Shown: piece after piece, positions 6,869 through 11,204 of the stretch
Layout: each line of letters starts with the position of its first letter
Position numbering within the stretch: position 1 is the first letter of the stretch
Source: DASWTL01 sp036402155
Lineage (GTDB): Bacteria > Bacteroidota > Bacteroidia > Sphingobacteriales > Sphingobacteriaceae
DNA length: 11,204 bases
Assembly (NCBI GenBank): GCA_036402155.1
Contig: DASWTL010000110.1
Span: 1-11,204 of the forward strand
Direction: 5' to 3'
The notes under the pieces: generated by a model
Databases searched by the model: none
What the model saw: the letters and a program-made list of their open reading frames with translations, nothing else
Told to the model about the DNA's origin: nothing
Translations under genes and position numbers: made by a program

Positions 6869-7915
6869 ATGGCTAAACTTAATATTGATAAACAGGACGC
6901 AGAATTACTAAATAATGTCATTTCCCAGTGGCAAAATGAAAGCCTTATTGATGAAGAAACAGCCGGAAAACTAAGATCTTCTTATGAAATAAAAGGATTT
7001 GACTGGGGCAGGCTGGCCCAATATTCTTTTTGGGTAGCTCTGGTTTGCGGAATTATTGCTTTTGCATCGTTAATAATTGATGACAATGTGATCAATTATT
7101 TAAAAAAGCTTTATGACACTCCTGATATTGTAATCAGCGTCATATCCGGAATTCTTTCAGGCGTTTTATTTTACCTGGGTACCAGGCAAAAACGACTTTA
7201 TCCTGAACGAATCTTCAGCAACGAAGCAATTATCTTTTTCGGGGTATTATTCACTGCAAGTTCGATTGCCTTCCTGGGAAAGACCCTGGATAACGGTTCA
7301 GGGCATTTCTCCATTTTATTTCTGCTCTCTGTTTTCATCTACAGTTTACTGGCATGGAAGTTTAGATCCCGTTTAATCTGGGCCTTTGCATTAATCTCAC
7401 TTGGTAGCTGGTTTGGCACAGAAACCGGTTATCAAACTAACTGGAACTATTACTTTCTGGGAATGAACTATCCCTTACGATTTGTATTCTTTGGTGGGGT
7501 ACTTATCTTTTTTAGCTTTTTAATGCGAAAGATCAACCGTCTGGATTATTTCCGTACGCTTACTTACATCATGGGAATGCTTTACCTTTTCATTTCACTT
7601 TGGCTGATATCCATTTTCGGAAATTTCGGGACCATTGAAGATTGGTGGAAAGTAAAGCAGGTGGAAATCTTTTATTGGGGAATTATATCCGCCGCAGTTG
7701 CTGCCGGATTTATTACTTACGGCCTTAAGAAAAAAGATAATATCGCACGTGAATTTGGAATTACCTTTCTTTTAATAAACCTGTACACCAGGTATATTGA
7801 ATACTTCTGGGAAATGACCGACAAGACTATCTTTTTTGGTATTCTGGCCATATCATTCTGGCTTATCGGACGGAAAGCAGAGAAAATATGGAATATTGAG
7901 TTTTTGAAAAAATAA
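6869..7915 (+). CDS. DUF2157-type polytopic membrane protein
   Basis: A 348-residue predicted inner-membrane protein. The first 45 or so residues are soluble and helical, with the pattern DAELLNNVISQWQNESLIDEETAGKL, similar to the N-terminal region of DUF2157 proteins. About nine to ten hydrophobic segments follow (near 50-70, 88-104, 119-137, 147-163, 168-184, 203-219, 229-250, 266-285, 296-308 and 319-335). The motif LINLYTRYIEYFW near residue 302 resembles the conserved C-terminal part of the DUF2157/DUF4401 group. The biochemical function is unknown. It starts 24 nt after ribF and is probably the last gene of the plus-strand run, followed by a convergent spacer. Family assignment rests on recognition of the N-terminal region and topology, so it is moderately sure. 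Confidence 0.75.
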   Translation: MAKLNIDKQDAELLNNVISQWQNESLIDEETAGKLRSSYEIKGFDWGRLAQYSFWVALVCGIIAFASLIIDDNVINYLKKLYDTPDIVISVISGILSGVLFYLGTRQKRLYPERIFSNEAIIFFGVLFTASSIAFLGKTLDNGSGHFSILFLLSVFIYSLLAWKFRSRLIWAFALISLGSWFGTETGYQTNWNYYFLGMNYPLRFVFFGGVLIFFSFLMRKINRLDYFRTLTYIMGMLYLFISLWLISIFGNFGTIEDWWKVKQVEIFYWGIISAAVAAGFITYGLKKKDNIAREFGITFLLINLYTRYIEYFWEMTDKTIFFGILAISFWLIGRKAEKIWNIEFLKK

Positions 7916-8075
7916 TCGATATTGTTTTTGATGGATCCGAACGGGTCATGATGAAGCTCTCAAACCATTGTGCGCTAGTTAGGATCGTTTTCCAGGAACC
8001 CCGCTGCCCTGATTTTCTTCATCCAGAACTAATGAAAGGAATTTACATTCATTCCCTGGCAAGGCCCCGAGTGCC
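7916..8075 (+). other. Convergent intergenic spacer
   Basis: A 160-bp spacer between the ends of the DUF2157 gene and the osmC-like gene. The only hairpin worth noting is GGAAT (8038-8042) / ATTCC (8051-8055), with TTTC on the minus-strand side, a weak terminator candidate for the osmC direction. A 44-codon open stretch on the plus strand (7948-8082) has no recognisable protein. No convincing terminator is seen for the plus-strand run. Confidence 0.5.
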
Positions 8076-8501
8076 TCAGTGACCCTGGTTTATCTTAATA
8101 TCATACGTTATCTCTACTCCACCGGCAGCCAGCATATCATGAACTGAACAGTACTTTTTAACTGCAAGCTCTGCTGCACGTTCCGCCTTTTGAGGATCAA
8201 TTTCACCCTGTAGGTTAAACTGCATGTGGATCCTGGTAAACACACTCGGAACTTCATCTCTTCTTTGCCCATCCACATCCACTGAAAAGCCGGTGATTAC
8301 TTGCCGCTGTTTCTGCAAGATGCTTACCAGGTCAAGAGAACTACATGAGCCTAATGCCATCAATACAAGCTCCATGGGCCGTGCTCCAAGCCCAAGGCCA
8401 CCTATTTCAGGCGAGCCATCGATATGCACCTTGGTTCCTGATACAGCGCCTGATGCTTCAAAATGAACAGCATCATTTACCCGGTTGATCGTTACTTTCA
8501 T
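8076..8501 (-). CDS. OsmC family protein (peroxiredoxin-like)
   Basis: A 141-residue OsmC/Ohr-fold protein; the family reduces organic hydroperoxides or acts on related thiols in the cytoplasm. The two family cysteines are present: Cys53 in GARPMELVLMALGSCSSLD and Cys118 in KKYCSVHDML, with an Arg in the preceding GARP segment. The spacing and the LMALGSCSSLD form place it with the YhfA-like OsmC branch rather than classical Ohr, so its substrate is uncertain. It lies 82 nt downstream of cysN on the same strand, so it may be co-transcribed with the sulfate assimilation genes, consistent with a thiol or redox role, but this is inference. A heptamer repeat tract sits just before its start codon. 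The start MKVTINRVND is the only sensible one. Confidence 0.9.
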   Translation of the reverse strand: MKVTINRVNDAVHFEASGAVSGTKVHIDGSPEIGGLGLGARPMELVLMALGSCSSLDLVSILQKQRQVITGFSVDVDGQRRDEVPSVFTRIHMQFNLQGEIDPQKAERAAELAVKKYCSVHDMLAAGGVEITYDIKINQGH

Positions 8502-8506
8502 TTTAA

Positions 8507-8541
8507 GAGATTTGAGTATTGAGTATTAAGTACTGAGACCA
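8507..8541 (+). repeat. Heptanucleotide repeat tract in the osmC leader
   Basis: Five consecutive 7-nt units: GAGATTT, GAGTATT, GAGTATT, AAGTACT and GAGACCA, matching RAG(T/A)NNN as in the ribF tract. It begins 5 nt upstream of the osmC-like start codon (minus-strand gene), so it would form its 5' leader and the cysN-osmC spacer. It is shorter and less perfect than the ribF tract. Confidence 0.65.
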
Positions 8542-8583
8542 CATGAATACTGTTATTTCATTTAAGTTTACATATCGGGTTCT

Positions 8584-9834
8584 TCAATCCGCTACTGAAC
8601 GAAACATAACCGCTCCAACCGTTAAGTTAGTACGGCTGTCGATTAAAATAGCACCGCCATTCTCTTTATTATCCTGATAAAAATCAAAAGCCAGTGGCTC
8701 AGCAGTTTTTATTAATATCCTGCCAATATCATTCAGCTGAAAAGAATCAGCGCTTACCTCTTCAAGTGTGTTTATATTCACTTTATATAAAATCTCCTGG
8801 ATCTTACATCTTGTTAACTTGCTGTTATGCTGAATAAAGTAGGGCACCGAGGTATCAAGTGGGCGGGTATCCATCCAGCACAGATCTGCTTCGATAAGCT
8901 GGGAAACATGTGGCTGATGAGAAGTATTCACTAACAGATCACCCCTGCTTATATCGATGTCATCTTCCAGATGAATGGTTACCGACATCCCCGGCAACGC
9001 TTCCTGTGGTAGTTTATCAAACATCTCAATCTTACTGATTGAAGATTTAAAGCCTGATGGAAGAACTGTTATCGGATCATTTACATGAAATGAGCCACTT
9101 AATACCCGGCCTGAATAGCCACGGTAATCATGTAGTTCAGCTGTTTGTGGGCGAATGATCCATTGCACTGCCAGGCGGGCATGTCCTGCAAAATCATCAA
9201 CATCCAGCGGTACGGTTTCCAAATAATCCAACAGACTTTTACCGTCATACCATGTCATGCGATCAGACTTGTTTACTACGTTATCACCTCTTAAGGCACT
9301 GACAGGTATAAAAGTAACATCTGATATGTTTAACCTTTTTGCAAGCTGGGTATATGCTTCTTTTATTTTGGTGTATACGGTTTCGTCATAATCCACCATG
9401 TCCATCTTATTCAAACAGATCACAACATGCTGGATGCCTAATAAGGAAACCAGGAACGAATGCCGGATGGTCTGCTCAACAACTCCCTGACGTGCATCAA
9501 TCAAAATAATTGCAAGATCTGCTTTTGATGCACCGGTAACCATATTACGGGTATACTGAATATGACCGGGAGTGTCTGCAATAATAAATTTACGTTTATC
9601 TGTTTGAAAATATTTGTAAGCAACGTCAATGGTAATACCTTGTTCACGTTCTGCTCTTAAGCCGTCAGTTAAGATCGCCAGGTCAATAGTACCATCGTCA
9701 TTCTTTCGGTTAGACCTCTCAATTGCTTCCAGCTGATCAGCCAGAATTGAATCGCTATCATAAAGAAGGCGTCCAATCAGTGTACTTTTACCATCATCAA
9801 CGCTGCCCGCTGTAATAAATCTTAAAATATCCAT
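8584..9834 (-). CDS. cysN: Sulfate adenylyltransferase subunit 1 (GTPase)
   Basis: The GTPase subunit of ATP sulfurylase, which with CysD makes adenosine 5'-phosphosulfate (APS) from sulfate and ATP, driven by GTP hydrolysis. The 416-residue protein shows the translation-factor type G domain: P-loop GSVDDGKST (10-18), switch I region EQGITIDVAY (64-73), DTPGH (87-91) and NKMD (142-145), followed by EF-Tu-like beta-barrel domains, including RPQTAELHDYRGYSGRVLSG. There is no C-terminal APS kinase (CysC) fusion; the protein ends RTNLTVGAVMFRSVAD. It is shorter than the E. coli CysN (475) but apparently complete at both ends. The start codon overlaps the cysD stop by one base (TAATG), so translation is probably coupled. 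Confidence 0.95.
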   Translation of the reverse strand: MDILRFITAGSVDDGKSTLIGRLLYDSDSILADQLEAIERSNRKNDDGTIDLAILTDGLRAEREQGITIDVAYKYFQTDKRKFIIADTPGHIQYTRNMVTGASKADLAIILIDARQGVVEQTIRHSFLVSLLGIQHVVICLNKMDMVDYDETVYTKIKEAYTQLAKRLNISDVTFIPVSALRGDNVVNKSDRMTWYDGKSLLDYLETVPLDVDDFAGHARLAVQWIIRPQTAELHDYRGYSGRVLSGSFHVNDPITVLPSGFKSSISKIEMFDKLPQEALPGMSVTIHLEDDIDISRGDLLVNTSHQPHVSQLIEADLCWMDTRPLDTSVPYFIQHNSKLTRCKIQEILYKVNINTLEEVSADSFQLNDIGRILIKTAEPLAFDFYQDNKENGGAILIDSRTNLTVGAVMFRSVAD

Positions 9835-10739
9835 TAAAAGTATCCCCCTTTTTTACGGTCTTCCATTGCTGCTTCAGAAACTTTATCATCCATACGTGCG
9901 CCGCGCTCGCTTACCTTTGACCCTCTTATTTCTTCTATTATGTCATCAATCTCTACAGCTTCTGACGCAACTGCTGCTGTACAGGTCATATCACCTACTG
10001 TCCTAAATCGCACAGTCCGCATTTCTACCACATCTTCATGATCAATATTCATAAACTCTGCTGCTGCCATGAGTTGGCCGTTACGGGTAATACATTCACG
10101 CTGGTGTGAAAAATAGATTGATGGAAGTGAAATATTTTCCCGGCGTATATAATTCCATACATCCAGTTCAGTCCAGTTGCTGATTGGAAATACCCTTACA
10201 TTCTCCCCTTTATGGATACGGCCATTATAAATATTCCAAAGTTCCGGACGCTGTCTTTTCGGATCCCACTGCCCGAATTCATCCCGAACAGAAAAAATAC
10301 GCTCTTTCGCACGGGCCTTCTCTTCATCACGACGCGCACCACCGATGCATGCATCAAACTGATGTTTGGCTATTGTATCAAGTAACGTAACTGTTTGTAA
10401 GGCATTCCGGCTTGCATTTTTACCGGTTTGTTCTACTACCTTTCCCTGGTCAATCGAATCCTGAACATAACCTACGATAAGTTTTTCACCAATCCGGTTA
10501 ACCATTTCATCCCGGTACTGAATAGTTTCGGGGAAATTATGTCCGGTATCAATGTGTACCAAAGGAAACGGGAATTTTCCCGGTCTGAAAGCTTTCTCAG
10601 CCAGTCTAACCAATGTAATTGAATCCTTACCACCCGAAAAAAGGAGGGCAGGCTTTTCAAACTGACCGGCTACCTCACGCAGTATGTGTATCGCTTCTGC
10701 TTCCAGCTGGTCTAAATAGTCCATATATCTCGTTGTCAT
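9834..10739 (-). CDS. cysD: Sulfate adenylyltransferase subunit 2
   Basis: The catalytic PP-loop ATPase subunit of ATP sulfurylase. With the start at 10739 it has 301 residues and begins MTTRYMDYLDQLEAEAIHILREVA, which aligns with the usual CysD N-terminus (the motif after MTTRYMDYL is QLEAEAIHI). The frame is open further upstream, to an ATG at 10826, but those extra 29 residues overlap cysH and look unlike CysD, so they are rejected. Visible motifs are the PP-loop SGGKDS (35-40), IDTGHNFPET (63-72), GGARRDEEKARAKERIFS (133-150), and the conserved C-terminus DRKKGGYF. It starts 13 nt after the cysH stop and overlaps cysN by one base, giving a compact cysH-cysD-cysN order. An alternative start is Met6 at 10724. 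Confidence 0.95.
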   Translation of the reverse strand: MTTRYMDYLDQLEAEAIHILREVAGQFEKPALLFSGGKDSITLVRLAEKAFRPGKFPFPLVHIDTGHNFPETIQYRDEMVNRIGEKLIVGYVQDSIDQGKVVEQTGKNASRNALQTVTLLDTIAKHQFDACIGGARRDEEKARAKERIFSVRDEFGQWDPKRQRPELWNIYNGRIHKGENVRVFPISNWTELDVWNYIRRENISLPSIYFSHQRECITRNGQLMAAAEFMNIDHEDVVEMRTVRFRTVGDMTCTAAVASEAVEIDDIIEEIRGSKVSERGARMDDKVSEAAMEDRKKGGYF

Positions 10740-10752
10740 TTCTAAAATTTTG

Positions 10753-11204
10753 TTAAGAAGAATGCAATCCGCACTCTTTTTTACTTGTGTCTTCCCACCA
10801 CCAACGGCCTGCCCTGAAGTCCTCACCCGGAGCTACTGCACGTGTACATGGCGCGCAACCTATGCTTGGAAATCCTTTATCATGCAGGGGATTATAGGGG
10901 ATGTTATTCTCCTTTATATATTCTTTTACTTCATCCAGTGTCCAGTCAAAGATTGCATGAAATTTTATTAGTCCGTTTGCATCATCCCATTCAATGGAAT
11001 GCATATCATGCCTGTTTGCAGATTGCTCAGCGCGGATACCTGTTATCCAGATACTCATACCTGAAAGTGCTCTTTTTAAAGGCTCCACCTTGCGGATTCC
11101 ACAGCATTCTTTGCGATTTTCTACTGATTCATAAAAACTGTTAGGACCCTTTTTACTTACCATCTGCTCAACTGCTTCTGCCTGAGGATAATACGCATGA
11201 ATAG
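10753..11204 (-). CDS. cysH: Assimilatory APS reductase (5' end outside window)
   Basis: Reduces adenylyl sulfate to sulfite and AMP with thioredoxin as donor. Only the C-terminal 149 residues are in the window; the frame is open to the right edge with HAYYPQAEAVEQ before an internal Met at 11163, so that Met is not the start. The [4Fe-4S] cluster cysteines of APS reductases are present: CC in KECCGIRKVEPL (codons at 11106-11101) and CxxC in IGCAPCTRAV (10857-10846), in the usual CC-X80-CxxC layout. The nucleophilic cysteine is in KKECGLH near the C-terminus (10773-10771). The cluster argues for APS rather than PAPS as substrate, which fits the lack of an APS kinase next to cysN. It is upstream of cysD on the same strand, 13 nt apart. 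Confidence 0.94.
   Translation of the reverse strand, partial: IHAYYPQAEAVEQMVSKKGPNSFYESVENRKECCGIRKVEPLKRALSGMSIWITGIRAEQSANRHDMHSIEWDDANGLIKFHAIFDWTLDEVKEYIKENNIPYNPLHDKGFPSIGCAPCTRAVAPGEDFRAGRWWWEDTSKKECGLHSS

Noticed and set aside
7948..8082. 44-codon plus-strand open frame in the convergent spacer
   Set aside because: Short, no recognisable domain or initiation signal, and it overlaps the end of the osmC-like gene. Chance is the simplest explanation.
10740..10826. N-terminal extension of cysD to the ATG at 10826
   Set aside because: It would overlap the conserved C-terminus of cysH by 74 nt and adds residues unlike CysD. The start at 10739 aligns with the family.
10753..11163. cysH starting at the internal Met at 11163
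   Set aside because: The frame continues upstream with AYYPQAEAVEQ, typical APS reductase sequence, so the true start is outside the window.

Overview
The window looks like a chromosomal segment of a Bacteroidota bacterium, probably of the Cytophagales/Sphingobacteriales/Chitinophagales type. The evidence is the gene order ftsX - DUF3098 - uppP - truB - ribF beside a divergent leuS, a TruB without a PUA domain, a lack of clear Shine-Dalgarno sites, and -7 promoter elements of the Bacteroidota type (TAnnTTTG-like, here TATTTTCGCA). No RNA gene, CRISPR array, IS transposase or origin is visible. No stretch over 300 bases lacks a gene.

Layout. Positions 1-3042 (minus) hold most of leuS (leucyl-tRNA synthetase), which runs off the left edge. 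A 161-bp divergent spacer carries promoter-like sites for both directions. From 3204 to 7915 (plus) there is a tight run of envelope and housekeeping genes: ftsX, a small DUF3098 membrane protein, uppP, truB, ribF and a DUF2157 membrane protein. Several of these touch or overlap by one base. A 160-bp convergent spacer follows. From 8076 to the right edge (minus) lie an OsmC-like gene and the assimilatory sulfate activation and reduction genes cysN, cysD and cysH (cysH cut by the window edge). Transcription order there is cysH-cysD-cysN-osmC.

The most striking object is inside leuS. A 468-bp (156-codon) segment at 1705-2172 is inserted in frame at the start of the CP1 editing domain, directly before the TTR-x-DT motif. 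It encodes a DUF559 domain (PD-(D/E)XK, Vsr-like endonuclease fold) and is bounded by inverted repeats of about 35 bp, each containing its own palindrome (CCCTCTCC/GGAGAGGG). The whole leuS frame stays open across it and all synthetase signatures (HVGH, KMSKS, GTGAVMAVP/GDQRD) are kept. It therefore looks like a mobile nuclease cassette tolerated as a surface loop of an essential enzyme.

A second in-frame intrusion is in ribF: twelve consecutive heptanucleotides (84 nt, 28 codons) of consensus RAG(T/A)NNN sit in a loop of the riboflavin kinase domain. A shorter tract with the same heptamer pattern lies in the leader of the osmC-like gene. The window thus shows two kinds of dispersed repeat, two of the three copies lying frame-preserved inside essential genes.
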